Positions 1-9,085 of a DNA stretch of 64,000 nucleotides are shown here, one piece after another. The notes beneath the pieces were generated by a model. It saw only the letters and a program-made list of their open reading frames with translations, made no database searches and had not been told where the DNA came from. Within the stretch, counting starts at the first letter, position 1. Each line of letters begins with the position of its first letter. Made by a program: the position numbers and the translations under genes. This stretch comes from Algoriphagus aestuarii (GTDB lineage Bacteria > Bacteroidota > Bacteroidia > Cytophagales > Cyclobacteriaceae), in assembly GCA_017051695.1 (NCBI GenBank), contig JAFIDK010000003.1:165426-229425 (forward strand), in the 5' to 3' direction.

Positions 1-351
1 GAATTTGCCAAAGCAGAAACCATGACTGCCGAAGAGGCTTTTGAGACAGTTTTAAAAAATGCAGGAGCTTCTGCTTTTAGAGATGCTGTAGACAAGAGGA
101 TTGTGGACGAAGTAAGAGCGGGAAAAAATAAATTTGGGCAAAGCGGCATAATAGATTCTCAAACTGATGTTGGGTCTTGGCCTGAATTACCCAAAGGAAA
201 AGCAGAGTTAGATAGCGATCGTGATGGGATGCCGGACAAGTGGGAACTTGCCTTTCGGCTAAATCCAAATGATCCTTCAGATGCATCGCTTTATTCTTTA
301 GATGAAAACTACACGAATGTGGAGGTGTATTTGAATAGTTTGGTCAGGTAA
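1..351 (+). CDS. Pectate lyase, C-terminal end (cut by window start)
   Basis: The reading frame is open from base 1, so the gene enters from the left and only about the last 116 codons are present. The tail contains SDRDGMPDKWE followed by an Asn/Asp-rich stretch and a TNVEVYLNSLV ending. That ending is typical of secreted Bacteroidota pectate lyases (polysaccharide lyase family 1 type), where a calcium-binding-like DxDxDGMPD segment follows the beta-helix. The catalytic part is outside the window, so the family call rests on the tail. The neighbours support it: altronate dehydratase, KDG kinase, KDPG aldolase and a TRAP transporter follow, which is the pathway that consumes galacturonate released from pectin. 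Another secreted polysaccharide-degrading enzyme with the same tail is possible. Confidence 0.75.
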   Translation, partial: EFAKAETMTAEEAFETVLKNAGASAFRDAVDKRIVDEVRAGKNKFGQSGIIDSQTDVGSWPELPKGKAELDSDRDGMPDKWELAFRLNPNDPSDASLYSLDENYTNVEVYLNSLVR

Positions 352-437
352 TGAGATAGATTTTGGGTTTTGGTCTGGCTTTACCGACCTGAGGTTTTAT
401 CTTAGGATATAACTCGATTTTTAATGTCCCAAATTTT

Positions 438-1451
438 ATGAATGACCAAAGGATTTCTTTTTCGAAACTGGTAAATACACTTGAAAACATCCTATTGAAG
501 TATGGGGTTGCATCCGAAAAAGCCAAAAAGTGCGCCTTTTTATTTGCCAAAACGGATCTAGATGGTGTTCGCTCACATGGGATTAATCGTTTTCCTTTAT
601 TTCTTGAATTCATCCGGAAAGGGATTGTGGATCCTACTGCAGAACCAAGGCAGGAAAGTAGTTTTGGGGTTTTTGAACGATGGGATGGTCAAGGTGGTCC
701 AGGGAATTTGAATGCTTCATTTGCAATGGAAAGAGCCATCGCTAATTCAGAAATTTTTGGAATTGGCTGTGTGGCATTAAAAAATACAAATCACTGGATG
801 AGAGGGGGGAATTTTGGATGGCAGGCAGTAGATTCTGGTAAAATTGGAATCTGTTTTACTAATACCAAACCCAATATGCCGGCTTGGGGAGGTAGCCAAC
901 CAAAGCTTGGGAATAACCCTTTGATCATAGCAATTCCCCGAAAAAGTGGCCCCGTTGTTTTAGATATGGCTATGTCCCAATTTGCTTATGGGAAGTTGGC
1001 AAACTATGCCAGAGCAGGAAAAAATGCGCCATTTGCCGCCGGATTCAACCAAGATGGAATTTTGACGCAGGAACCTCAGACGATCATAGAGAATGAACTG
1101 GCCTTACCTGCTGGTATGTGGAAAGGAGCCGGACTATCTTTGGTTCTGGACATGCTTGCAGCGGTACTTTCGGGTGGTGATAGCACCCATGAAGTCAATA
1201 AGGCTGGAGCTGAAACCCGACTTTCGCAAGTTTTTATAAGCATGGATCCGATTAAGTTGCAACTGGATGATTGGCTGAATGAGAAATGTGACGATATCAT
1301 TCAGGATTTGAAAAGCTCAAGGGTTTTTGAAGGGAAGCAGGTTTTGTATCCCGGAGAAAATGTGATGATCACTCGCCAGGAAAATCTTGAAATGGGAATT
1401 CCTGTGGATGGATCAATTTGGAATCAGATTTTAAAAGAATTGGAAAAATGA
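438..1451 (+). CDS. Ldh/YiaK-family NAD(P)H-dependent 2-oxoacid reductase
   Basis: This is a 337-residue protein of the malate/L-lactate dehydrogenase 2 superfamily (YlbC, YiaK, ComC type), not the Rossmann-fold lactate dehydrogenases. Recognisable segments are DGVRSHGINRFP near residue 40, the NTNHWMRGGNFGWQA region near residue 115 with the expected His, and GNNPLIIAIP followed by VLDMAMSQ. Family members reduce 2-keto sugar acids such as 2,3-diketogulonate, or other 2-oxo acids, with NAD(P)H. Length is normal for the family. The stop overlaps the next start as ATGA, so it is probably co-translated with the Gfo/Idh oxidoreductase. The position inside a uronate island suggests a sugar-acid substrate, but the exact one cannot be read from sequence. 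Confidence 0.82.
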   Translation: MNDQRISFSKLVNTLENILLKYGVASEKAKKCAFLFAKTDLDGVRSHGINRFPLFLEFIRKGIVDPTAEPRQESSFGVFERWDGQGGPGNLNASFAMERAIANSEIFGIGCVALKNTNHWMRGGNFGWQAVDSGKIGICFTNTKPNMPAWGGSQPKLGNNPLIIAIPRKSGPVVLDMAMSQFAYGKLANYARAGKNAPFAAGFNQDGILTQEPQTIIENELALPAGMWKGAGLSLVLDMLAAVLSGGDSTHEVNKAGAETRLSQVFISMDPIKLQLDDWLNEKCDDIIQDLKSSRVFEGKQVLYPGENVMITRQENLEMGIPVDGSIWNQILKELEK

Positions 1452-2491
1452 AACAATACGGAATAGGAATCATCGGAACAGGTTCCATCGCTTTAAAGCA
1501 TGCACAGGCTATTTCAGAATTGAAACTTGCCACATTGGTTGGGCTTTATAACCCTAATTCAAAAAGTGCTGAGTCAGCAAAAAACAGATTTGAGGAGCCG
1601 GTCTTTACTGATTTGGATGAGTTTCTGAAAATCCCTGGATTGGATGTGGTGTGTATCTGTACTCCAAGTGGAATGCATTTGGAACCCAGTCTAGCGGCTT
1701 CCAAGGCTGGAAAACACATTTTGGTGGAAAAACCTATCGAAGTCAATCTGGAAAGAACAGATCAGCTTTTGGCAAGTTGTGAGGAAAACCAGGTACAGCT
1801 TGCAGTGATTTTTCAGAATAGGTTTTCTGAAGATTATATCAAGTTAAAAAAAGCGGTAGCTCAAGGGGTTTTTGGTCGGTTGCTGATGGGAAATGCCTAT
1901 GTGAACTGGTTTAGAGATGATGCATACTATGGCACTAGTAAATGGAAAGGAACTTTAAAAGGCGATGGTGGAGGAGCTTTGATCAATCAGGGTATTCATA
2001 CCATTGACCTTCTTTTGGATTTGATGGGAGACGTTTCGGCTGTTTTTGGTCAGGTGCAAACTGCTCTTTACCCGATAGAAGGCGAGGATTTGGGTACAGC
2101 CATCGTGAATTTTAAAAGTGGTGCTTTGGGAAATATTACTTCCGCAACTTCCCTTTACCCTGGATATCCTGAAAAGATAGAGGTCTTTGGAACCGAAGGA
2201 AGTGCGATTCTGGAGGCTGGAAAACTCATCTCTTGGAATATCAAAGGGAAAGAAAGTAATCAAATTATCACTAATTCAGGCTCTGCTTCTGGGTCTTCAG
2301 ACCCGAATGCCATTGGCCATCAACTTCACTTGGCCCAATGGGAATTGTTTCTGGAATCGATAAAAAATCGGACCAAACCAGTGGTAGATGGAATAACTGC
2401 CCGGAAATCAGTGGAGCTGATCCGGGGAATATATCTCTCCTCCCAGAGAAATAAGAAAATAATGTTTCCCTTTGATGACTCGTTATTTTAA
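1448..2491 (+). CDS. Gfo/Idh/MocA-family oxidoreductase
   Basis: This is an NAD(P)-dependent sugar or sugar-acid dehydrogenase of about 347 residues. The start at 1448 (MKQYGIGIIG) is preferred over one ten codons upstream, because it places the GxGxxA-type motif GIIGTGSIA at the N-terminus as usual and gives a 4-bp ATGA overlap with the preceding gene. The EKP motif (LVEKPIEVN, near residue 97) that contacts the nicotinamide is present. The C-terminal alpha/beta domain contains GGGALINQGIHTIDLL, with the His expected near the active site. It ends in a 4-bp convergent overlap with uxaA. The substrate is unknown; the island suggests oxidation or reduction of a uronate-derived sugar. Confidence 0.85.
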   Translation: MKQYGIGIIGTGSIALKHAQAISELKLATLVGLYNPNSKSAESAKNRFEEPVFTDLDEFLKIPGLDVVCICTPSGMHLEPSLAASKAGKHILVEKPIEVNLERTDQLLASCEENQVQLAVIFQNRFSEDYIKLKKAVAQGVFGRLLMGNAYVNWFRDDAYYGTSKWKGTLKGDGGGALINQGIHTIDLLLDLMGDVSAVFGQVQTALYPIEGEDLGTAIVNFKSGALGNITSATSLYPGYPEKIEVFGTEGSAILEAGKLISWNIKGKESNQIITNSGSASGSSDPNAIGHQLHLAQWELFLESIKNRTKPVVDGITARKSVELIRGIYLSSQRNKKIMFPFDDSLF

Positions 2492-4134
2492 AGAGAAACT
2501 CCTCTTTTCCAAGGAATGAAGTCATTTTGACCTAAGATCATTGCTTTGGTCAATTCCTCCCCGCTGGCAACCCGGATGATTTTTTCCAGGATTTCCTCTC
2601 CCATTTCTTGGATGGATTTCTCTCCAGAAATGACAAAACCTGTGTTCACATCGATGATGTCCGGCATTCTTTCAGCCAAGCGATGGTTGCTGGAAACTTT
2701 GATGACAGGAGTGATCGGGTTGCCAGTAGGTGTTCCTAAACCGGTGGTGAATAAGATTATATTGGCGCCCGAGCCAGCCATTGCAGTGGTACTCTCCACA
2801 TCATTGCCGGGGGTGCAAAGCAGGTTCAAGCCTGGATTTTTTACATATTCTCCATAATCCAGCACATCTGTGACCGGTGAGGTTCCTCCTTTTTTCGCAG
2901 CACCGGAGGATTTCATGGCATCCGTGATCAAGCCGTCTTTGATATTTCCAGGGGAGGGATTCATGTCAAAACCTGAACCGACTGCTTCCGCGGAAGCCGC
3001 ATAGGCTTTCATAAGCTTCGAGAATTTTTCAGCTTTTTCATTTGATACACAGCGATTAATAAGTTCCTGTTCCACTCCACATAACTCCGGAAACTCAGAC
3101 AAAATAGCTTTACCTCCGAGGGCAACAATTAAATCTGCAGCATAGCCCACGGATGGATTTGCTGAAATTCCTGAAAAACCATCTGACCCACCGCATTCCA
3201 AACCAACAGTTAATTTACTCAGGGGTGCTGGTTTCCGTGTCTGTATGTTTACCTCTGCCATACCCAAAAAAGTTTCTTTGATTGCCATGGTCAACAATTG
3301 CTGCTCGGTTCCTTCTTTCTGTTGCTCTAAAATGATCAGAGGTTTTTGGAAATCGGGATTGATGATTTTTAATTTTTCTTCTAAAATAGAAGCTTGGGCA
3401 TTTTGACATCCCAGACTTAAAATCGTCGCACCAGCCGTATTTGGGTTATTGATATACCCTGCTAAAAGCGTACAAAGAGCTTCTGAATCTTGTCGAATTC
3501 CCCCACATCCTCCCTGATGATTTAAAAATTTGATGCCATCAATATTTTCGAAAAGTTTAGGTTGTGTTTTTTCTAAATACGTGCTAGTAGTTAGCTTTTT
3601 TATAGATGCATAATCGCCAGTTCGATAGAGAGAGGCCATCTCATTGACCAGTTTTTTGTAAGGGTTTGCTTTGGCAAAGCCTAATTCATCCAGAAATGCT
3701 TCTTTGATGGTGTCTACATTTCTGTTTTCGCAAAAAACCATTGGGATGATCAGCCAATAATTACCAGTTCCCACCTGTCCGTCTTTTCTGTGATATCCTT
3801 GAAATGTTCTGTTTTCAAATGCTCCGATATCGGGTTTTTCCCAAGAATAATCTCCGGATTTTACTCCAAAACTTTCTGCTTGATGCGTGACATTGACAGT
3901 TGTTAAAACTTCACCAGACTGGATATCCACCACCGCTTTGCCCACTATTCCACCATACATATAGATCAAATCTCCTTTGCATAAATCGTCTATTGCGAAT
4001 TTATGTTTGGCAAGAACTGCTGTTTTTAAGATTATTTCTTTTCTGTCTAATGTAAACTTTTCTCCTGCTTCTAGATCCTTTAGGGCTACAAGTACATTGT
4101 CTTTGGAATGAATCTGAACTATTTTATGGTTCAT
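2488..4134 (-). CDS. uxaA: Altronate dehydratase (UxaA family)
   Basis: This is a 548-residue full-length UxaA-type hydro-lyase that dehydrates D-altronate to 2-keto-3-deoxy-D-gluconate in the isomerase route of galacturonate breakdown. An N-terminal SAF-like domain (about residues 1-75, beginning MNHKIVQIHSKDN) is followed by the large catalytic domain. Visible conserved stretches are GYHRKDGQVGTGNYW, the Cys-containing NHQGGCGGIRQD segment, GLECGGSDGFSGI and the late GTPTGNPITPVIK. The start fits the family, which normally begins with this short SAF domain. The gene is divergent from kdgK, and its start codon sits 3 bp from a long inverted repeat. UxaC and UxaB are not in the window. A related galactarate or altronate hydrolase activity is the alternative. 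Confidence 0.9.
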   Translation of the reverse strand: MNHKIVQIHSKDNVLVALKDLEAGEKFTLDRKEIILKTAVLAKHKFAIDDLCKGDLIYMYGGIVGKAVVDIQSGEVLTTVNVTHQAESFGVKSGDYSWEKPDIGAFENRTFQGYHRKDGQVGTGNYWLIIPMVFCENRNVDTIKEAFLDELGFAKANPYKKLVNEMASLYRTGDYASIKKLTTSTYLEKTQPKLFENIDGIKFLNHQGGCGGIRQDSEALCTLLAGYINNPNTAGATILSLGCQNAQASILEEKLKIINPDFQKPLIILEQQKEGTEQQLLTMAIKETFLGMAEVNIQTRKPAPLSKLTVGLECGGSDGFSGISANPSVGYAADLIVALGGKAILSEFPELCGVEQELINRCVSNEKAEKFSKLMKAYAASAEAVGSGFDMNPSPGNIKDGLITDAMKSSGAAKKGGTSPVTDVLDYGEYVKNPGLNLLCTPGNDVESTTAMAGSGANIILFTTGLGTPTGNPITPVIKVSSNHRLAERMPDIIDVNTGFVISGEKSIQEMGEEILEKIIRVASGEELTKAMILGQNDFIPWKRGVSL

Positions 4135-4137
4135 GGG

Positions 4138-4185
4138 AATTATTGTCTATATTGTGCAATCGATTGCGCAATATAGACAATAATT
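4138..4185. promoter_or_regulatory. 48-bp inverted repeat, LacI-type operator candidate
   Basis: The two 24-bp arms are perfectly complementary except for one pair (positions 4155/4168), centred between 4161 and 4162. The core is TGTGCAATCGATTGCGCA, which contains the AATCGATT pattern (AANCGNTT with central CG) common in LacI-family operators. It lies between the divergent uxaA and kdgK and almost touches the uxaA start codon, so a bound regulator could control both directions. No regulator gene is present in the window. The dyad is seen directly; the LacI assignment is inference. Confidence 0.6.
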
Positions 4186-4240
4186 TCTATAATAAATGAA
4201 AACCGTTTAAGTAGAATTTGTCAGGAAACATCACTTATTA

Positions 4241-5233
4241 ATGAACCCAAAAATAATTACCCTCGGTGAAATCATGATGAGACTGACACCGGAATCCAAT
4301 CAGCGCTTTACCCAAGCAAGTTCTTTTGGTGCAGTTTATGGCGGAGCCGAAGCAAATGTGGCCGTTTCTTTAGCAGAATGGGGCTTTGACGTCAGTCATT
4401 TGACAGTTTTACCGGAAAATGATCTTGGTAAAGCAGTGATCAAAAGCTTAAGAAAGTCAGGAGTGAAAACCGATTTGGTTCGGATGCACGCAGGAAGGCT
4501 TGGCTTGTATTTTTTGGAAGTTGGGGCCATGCAGAGAGCCTCCAAAATCATTTATGATAGGGCAGATTCTGCATTTGCCAATTTAGATCCTGACCAATTT
4601 GACTTTGAAACTATTTTTAAAGGAGTAGACTGGTTTCATTGGACTGGGATAACTCCAGCTATTTCTGAAAACACCTATCTTTTAACACTAAAGGCAATAA
4701 AAGCGGCACATCAACAAGGAGTGAAGATCAGTGCGGACATCAATTACCGGAGAAATCTTTGGAAATACGGAAGAAGTCCTTTAGAGACCATGCCGGATTT
4801 GATGCAGTATAGTACTTTGATGGTAGCAGGAGAAACGGATTTGGAAAACTGTGCTGGGATTAATTCAAAGGATTTTCAAAGTGCCTGTGCCAATGCAAAA
4901 GAGAAGTTTCCCGGAATCCAATTCATCACCTCTACTGAGAGAAATTCTATTTCGGCTACCCATAATCAATTGGTGGGGATACTTTGGAATGGTGAAACTC
5001 TACGGTCCAAAAGATATGATATGCCCGGAATTGTAGATCGGATCGGTGGAGGAGATGCTTATATCGCGGGATTGATTTATGGGCTTCACTATTTCGATCC
5101 GCAAAAGGCATTGGAATTTGCCACAGCAGCTTCTGTGCTGAAACATAGCATTCCTGGTGATGCCAATGAAATCTCTGTGGAGGAAGCATTGATGCTGGTA
5201 GAAGATAAAAATGTTGGTAAACTCTTACGTTAA
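4241..5233 (+). CDS. kdgK: 2-keto-3-deoxygluconate kinase (PfkB family)
   Basis: This is a 330-residue PfkB-fold sugar kinase. The N-terminus ITLGEIMMRLTPE and the glycine-rich GAVYGGAEANVAVSLAEWG (substrate-binding PfkB signature 1 region) match KDG kinases. The C-terminal signature DRIGGGDAYIAGL carries the catalytic Asp at residue 272. It would phosphorylate 2-keto-3-deoxygluconate, the product of the neighbouring UxaA, to KDPG. The aldolase gene follows after only 9 bp, so the two are almost surely one transcript with the TRAP transporter behind. A generic fructokinase-like activity is the alternative, but the context strongly favours KDG. Confidence 0.9.
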   Translation: MNPKIITLGEIMMRLTPESNQRFTQASSFGAVYGGAEANVAVSLAEWGFDVSHLTVLPENDLGKAVIKSLRKSGVKTDLVRMHAGRLGLYFLEVGAMQRASKIIYDRADSAFANLDPDQFDFETIFKGVDWFHWTGITPAISENTYLLTLKAIKAAHQQGVKISADINYRRNLWKYGRSPLETMPDLMQYSTLMVAGETDLENCAGINSKDFQSACANAKEKFPGIQFITSTERNSISATHNQLVGILWNGETLRSKRYDMPGIVDRIGGGDAYIAGLIYGLHYFDPQKALEFATAASVLKHSIPGDANEISVEEALMLVEDKNVGKLLR

Positions 5234-5242
5234 AATAACTCT

Positions 5243-5911
5243 ATGAATCAAGCAGTTTTGATAGGAGCCATGAAAGAAGCAGGGATTATCCCTGTATTTA
5301 ATCACAAGGATGTGGATTCGGCATTGGGAGTAATGAAAGCCTGTTATGAGGCAGGATTGAATGTTTTTGAATTTACCAACCGAGGAGATCATTCTTTAGC
5401 AGTATTTAAAGAGTTAAAAAAAGCTTCTGTTGATTGGGAGGATTTTCACTTAGGTGTCGGAACCGTTTTTTTTAAAGATCAGGCAGCAGATTTCATCGAA
5501 GTGGGAGCAGATTTTCTGGTTTCTCCTGTTTGGGATCTGGAATTGGCAGAATATGCCAAGAGTCAAAATATCACATGGATTCCGGGCATAGGTACTGTTT
5601 CAGAGGCATTTCAGGCTTTTAAGTTTGGTATTCCATTGATTAAAGTCTTTCCTGCAAATGCCCTAGGGCCTGAGTTTGTGACATCCCTAAAATCTGTGAT
5701 TCCAGGTTTAATGGTAATGCCTACAGGAGGAGTTCATCCAGAAGAAAGCAATCTCAAAACCTGGTTTGATTCGGGAGTCCATTGTGTAGGAATGGGTTCA
5801 CAGCTTTTCTCTAAAAACCTGATTCAGGAAAAACAATTTGAAAAGTTAGGTGAAAATATCAACCGAGCAACCAGTATTTTAAAACGATTCCGTAAATCGT
5901 CTGTCAAGTAA
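5243..5911 (+). CDS. eda: KDPG/KHG aldolase
   Basis: This is a 222-residue class I aldolase that splits 2-keto-3-deoxy-6-phosphogluconate into pyruvate and glyceraldehyde 3-phosphate. The Schiff-base lysine is K134 in PLIKVFPA, and the catalytic Glu is E43 in VFEFTNRG, the position equivalent to Glu45 of the E. coli enzyme. MPTGGVHPEE near residue 155 is the phosphate-binding segment. Length and motif order are typical. It follows kdgK closely and completes the route from altronate to central metabolism within this island. It could act on KHG as well, which cannot be separated by sequence. Confidence 0.92.
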   Translation: MNQAVLIGAMKEAGIIPVFNHKDVDSALGVMKACYEAGLNVFEFTNRGDHSLAVFKELKKASVDWEDFHLGVGTVFFKDQAADFIEVGADFLVSPVWDLELAEYAKSQNITWIPGIGTVSEAFQAFKFGIPLIKVFPANALGPEFVTSLKSVIPGLMVMPTGGVHPEESNLKTWFDSGVHCVGMGSQLFSKNLIQEKQFEKLGENINRATSILKRFRKSSVK

Positions 5912-5960
5912 GGCAGGAAAAGAGTATTATTGTTAAATACCTAATCGTATAAATAAACCC

Positions 5961-6947
5961 ATGAAAAGAGCCTTTCCTACCCTGATGATTATCATTTTTT
6001 TAGGAGTTCTACCCTTTTCCTGTTCCAGTCCTCTGAATTTTAAGATTATCAAGCTCGGACATGCCCAGGTGGTAAGTCATCCTGTTCATGAAGCCATGCT
6101 CTATATGGCTAAGCAGATCGAGAAGAAATCCAATGGTAAAATCAGAGTGAAAGTGTATCCTAATCAACAGTTGGGATCAGAAAGGGAGTTATTGGAACTT
6201 CTTCAGATCGGAAGTCTTGGAATGACCAAGGTTTCCGCAGCTGCTTTGGAGGGATTTGCTCCGACCATGCAGGTTTTCGGAATGCCTTATTTGTTTCGCG
6301 ATGATGAGCATCAGCGCAAAGTGCTTGAAGGTCCTATCGGAAAGCAACTTTTATTGGATGGAGAGGAGTTTTGGCTCCGAGGATTATGCTATTATGATGC
6401 AGGAAAAAGAAGTTTTTATACCAAAGACAAGCCTGTGGAAACGCCTGCAGATCTGGCTGGCCTGAAGGTAAGAGTAATGGAAAGTGTTACCGCCTCTAAT
6501 ATGGTCAAAGCATTGGGGAGTTCTCCGACTCCCGTTTCCTATGGCGAACTTTATACTGCTCTGCAGCAGGGAATTGTTGACGCTGCGGAAAACAATCCTC
6601 CTAGTTTATATACCTCTAAGCATTATGAAGTTTGCAAATACTACAGCCTAGATGAGCATACTTCCCTTCCTGATGTAGTGATCATCAGTACCAAAGTTTG
6701 GGAAGATCTGACGGAAGAAGAGCAGGCTTGGGTTCAGGAAGCAGCAGATGAGTCAGCCACCTACGAATATAAATTATGGGAGGAATCTCAAGCTGAGTCC
6801 ATGCGTGAACTTGAAAAAGCAGGGGTGACGATCACTTATCCTGACAAAGAACCTTTTAGAAAAGCGGTAGAAGGCGTTTATGAACAATTGAAAGCAGATC
6901 AGCCGGAGATTTATAAAATCGTGCAGGATATCCGAGAAGTAAAATAA
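5961..6947 (+). CDS. dctP: TRAP transporter substrate-binding protein DctP
   Basis: This is a 328-residue periplasmic binding protein of the DctP family, with a hydrophobic N-terminal signal ending in a possible lipoprotein Cys at residue 21 (FSCSS). Family stretches visible are KLGHAQVVSHPVHEAM near the mature start, LRGLCYYDAGKRSFYT, the GLKVRVMES segment containing the Arg that normally contacts the substrate carboxylate, and QGIVDAAENNPPSLY. It would capture an organic or sugar acid for the DctQM permease encoded immediately downstream. In this island the cargo is probably a hexuronate or related sugar acid. A tripartite TRAP system uses the sodium or proton gradient rather than ATP. Confidence 0.93.
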   Translation: MKRAFPTLMIIIFLGVLPFSCSSPLNFKIIKLGHAQVVSHPVHEAMLYMAKQIEKKSNGKIRVKVYPNQQLGSERELLELLQIGSLGMTKVSAAALEGFAPTMQVFGMPYLFRDDEHQRKVLEGPIGKQLLLDGEEFWLRGLCYYDAGKRSFYTKDKPVETPADLAGLKVRVMESVTASNMVKALGSSPTPVSYGELYTALQQGIVDAAENNPPSLYTSKHYEVCKYYSLDEHTSLPDVVIISTKVWEDLTEEEQAWVQEAADESATYEYKLWEESQAESMRELEKAGVTITYPDKEPFRKAVEGVYEQLKADQPEIYKIVQDIREVK

Positions 6948-6971
6948 CCGAAACCCAAAGAATGACTACTC

Positions 6972-7463
6972 ATGTTTTCATTAGATTCTAAAAACAAACT
7001 TGACAAATTGATTTCCTATCTGCTCATTATTTTAATGGCACTGATGGTAATGAATGTGACTTGGCAAGTAGCCTCTAGATATATTTTCAAAGACCCCAGT
7101 TCTTTTACCGATGAGCTTTCCAGATATATGATGATCTGGGTGGGGATGCTAGGAGCAGCTTATGTAGCTGGGAAAAATGACCATTTGGCTATTGACATCC
7201 TTTTGACCAGCCTCAGAGAAATAAGAAGAAACAAGCTTATGATTTTTATAAGTTTTTGCATCATGATTTTTGCTGTAGTGGTGATGATCATCGGAGGATC
7301 AAATCTGGTTTATATCACGTTTATTTTGGGGCAAAAGTCCGCTACTCTTCAAATCCCGCTTGCATACGTATATGGCATCATTCCTTTCAGCGGTCTATTG
7401 GTAACGTACTATCAGATCGTTTCAATCATTCAATTGTCTACCACTTTAAAAACAGCTGAATAA
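6972..7463 (+). CDS. dctQ: TRAP transporter small permease DctQ
   Basis: This is a 163-residue membrane protein with four predicted hydrophobic segments and the family sequence FTDELSRYMMIWVGMLGAAY around residues 40-60. It is the small membrane component that joins the binding protein to the large permease DctM. The stop codon overlaps the dctM start by one base (TAATG), implying translational coupling. Length is typical. An ATG at 6962 is in another frame and is not used. Confidence 0.9.
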   Translation: MFSLDSKNKLDKLISYLLIILMALMVMNVTWQVASRYIFKDPSSFTDELSRYMMIWVGMLGAAYVAGKNDHLAIDILLTSLREIRRNKLMIFISFCIMIFAVVVMIIGGSNLVYITFILGQKSATLQIPLAYVYGIIPFSGLLVTYYQIVSIIQLSTTLKTAE

Positions 7464-8758
7464 TGGAAGTATTAAGTGTTTTAGTACTCGTTTTGTCTTT
7501 TATATTTTTCTTGGGAATCGGAGTTCCGGTAGCTTGGAGCTTGGGACTATCCAGCATGTTTACGTTAATGGTCACAGTGGCTAGTATGCCGGCCATTACG
7601 ACCGTAGCACAACGAATGGGGACAGGATTGGATAGTTTTTCTTTGTTGGCAATCCCGTTTTTTATCTTGGCCGGTGAGCTGATGAATCGAGGTGGCATTG
7701 CCAACCGATTGATTGAATTTGCGAAAGCCCTGACGGGACGACTACCGGGAGGATTGTTGCATGTGAATGTCATTGCTGCAATGCTAATGGGAGCGATTGC
7801 AGGTTCGGCTGTTGCGGCAGCCTCTTCTATGGGTGGTATTTTGGGCAAAAGAATGGAGAAGGAAGGCTATCCCAAAGAATTGGGAGCAGCTGTAAATATC
7901 ACTTCTTCTACAACAGGACTCATTATCCCCCCTTCCAATGTTTTAATTGTGTATTCCCTGGCTTCAGGTGGAGTTTCTATTGCTGCGCTATTTGTCGCGG
8001 GTTATTTACCAGGATTGTTAGTTGGTTTATTGTTGATGATTACAGCGGCTGTGATGGTGAAAATCAAGAAATTGCCAGCTGGAGAGGCTACTACCATGAA
8101 GCATTTGGCAGTTACATTTTGGCATGCGATCCCTAGTTTGTTTTTGCTGGTGGTAGTGATAGGAGGAATTATCGGTGGAGTTTTTACGGCTACAGAGGCT
8201 TCTGCGATTGCAGTGGTCTATAGCTTGGTTCTTTCGCTCATTTATAAAGAAATCGGGTGGAAGGATCTTCCTGCAGTATTATTAAAGTCCGCAGAAACGA
8301 CTGCTGTCGTGATGCTATTGATCGCAACTTCCATGGCCATGTCTTGGGTCATGTCCAGTGAAGAGATTCCCCAAAGCATCTCCAATTCACTTCTTTCATT
8401 AAGTGATAATCTATTCGTGATCCTGATTATGATCAACATGCTTTTACTCTTTGTTGGGATTTTTATGGACATGACACCTGCGGTATTGATTTTTACTCCG
8501 ATCTTCCTGCCAGTGGTGACCTCACTAGGTGTGGATCCGGTACATTTTGGGATCATGATGGTTCTGAATCTGTGTATAGGTCTATGTACTCCACCAGTTG
8601 GCTCGGTATTATTTATCGGTGTTGGAATTGCTCAAACAACAATTCAAAAAGTCATAAAGCCTTTACTTCCGTTCTTTTTTGCGATGATTCTGGCTTTGGC
8701 TTTGATCATGATTTTCCCGGAAATATCACTTTGGCTTCCTAGACTATTCGGATTGTAG
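7463..8758 (+). CDS. dctM: TRAP transporter large permease DctM
   Basis: This is a 431-residue polytopic inner-membrane protein with about twelve hydrophobic segments. Conserved DctM features include FFLGIGVPVAWSLG at the N-terminus, IPFFILAGELMNRGG near residue 75, GAIAGSAVAAASSMG, the STTGLIIPPSN loop and GLCTPPVGSVLF near the C-terminus. It forms the transport channel of the DctPQM system. It is the last gene of the kdgK-eda-dctPQM run and is followed by a strong hairpin terminator at 8813-8865. Confidence 0.93.
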   Translation: MEVLSVLVLVLSFIFFLGIGVPVAWSLGLSSMFTLMVTVASMPAITTVAQRMGTGLDSFSLLAIPFFILAGELMNRGGIANRLIEFAKALTGRLPGGLLHVNVIAAMLMGAIAGSAVAAASSMGGILGKRMEKEGYPKELGAAVNITSSTTGLIIPPSNVLIVYSLASGGVSIAALFVAGYLPGLLVGLLLMITAAVMVKIKKLPAGEATTMKHLAVTFWHAIPSLFLLVVVIGGIIGGVFTATEASAIAVVYSLVLSLIYKEIGWKDLPAVLLKSAETTAVVMLLIATSMAMSWVMSSEEIPQSISNSLLSLSDNLFVILIMINMLLLFVGIFMDMTPAVLIFTPIFLPVVTSLGVDPVHFGIMMVLNLCIGLCTPPVGSVLFIGVGIAQTTIQKVIKPLLPFFFAMILALALIMIFPEISLWLPRLFGL

Positions 8759-8812
8759 AGATTGGGGTGAAATCCCCCAAACTGTGTGAGAAAACCTGCT
8801 TGATTCCACAAC

Positions 8813-8865
8813 TATTCCTTCAATTATCATGATTTTAAAGATGATAGTTGAAGGAATAATTTTTG
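8813..8865 (+). terminator. Rho-independent terminator after dctM
   Basis: Arms 8814-8830 and 8841-8857 are complementary over 17 bp with a single G-U type pair, separated by a 10-base loop and followed by a T-rich run (AATTTTTG). It closes the uronate/TRAP transcript. The following small gene begins only about 20 bp beyond the hairpin, so the T run may also belong to that gene's promoter. Confidence 0.8.
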
Positions 8866-8878
8866 TGCTCTGGGCGGT

Positions 8879-9085
8879 ATGGACTCGATTTTAATAAATC
8901 CGAAAAATGAAAAAGAGCTCAGTTTCATCGCTGAGTTATTAGGCAAGATAGGTGCCAGATATAAAATTATTACTGCGGAAGAAAAAGAGGATTTAGGTCT
9001 TTCTCACTTGATGGTGAAAGTCGATCGGACTAAGGAAATCCCAAAAGAAGTGGTTCTTAAGAAATTAATGGAGCATGAAAACTAG
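8879..9085 (+). CDS. Small antitoxin-like protein upstream of RelE-like toxin
   Basis: This is a 68-residue acidic/basic protein (MDSILINPKNEKEL...) that I do not recognise as a named family. It contains an IAELLGKIGARYKII segment and a Lys/Glu-rich C-terminus. The antitoxin call rests on arrangement: it overlaps the following toxin-like gene by 11 bp, is of antitoxin size and comes first in the pair. Many Bacteroidota antitoxins of this size lack a visible DNA-binding motif. It lies directly after the dctM terminator and appears to be an independent two-gene unit. Confidence 0.6.
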   Translation: MDSILINPKNEKELSFIAELLGKIGARYKIITAEEKEDLGLSHLMVKVDRTKEIPKEVVLKKLMEHEN

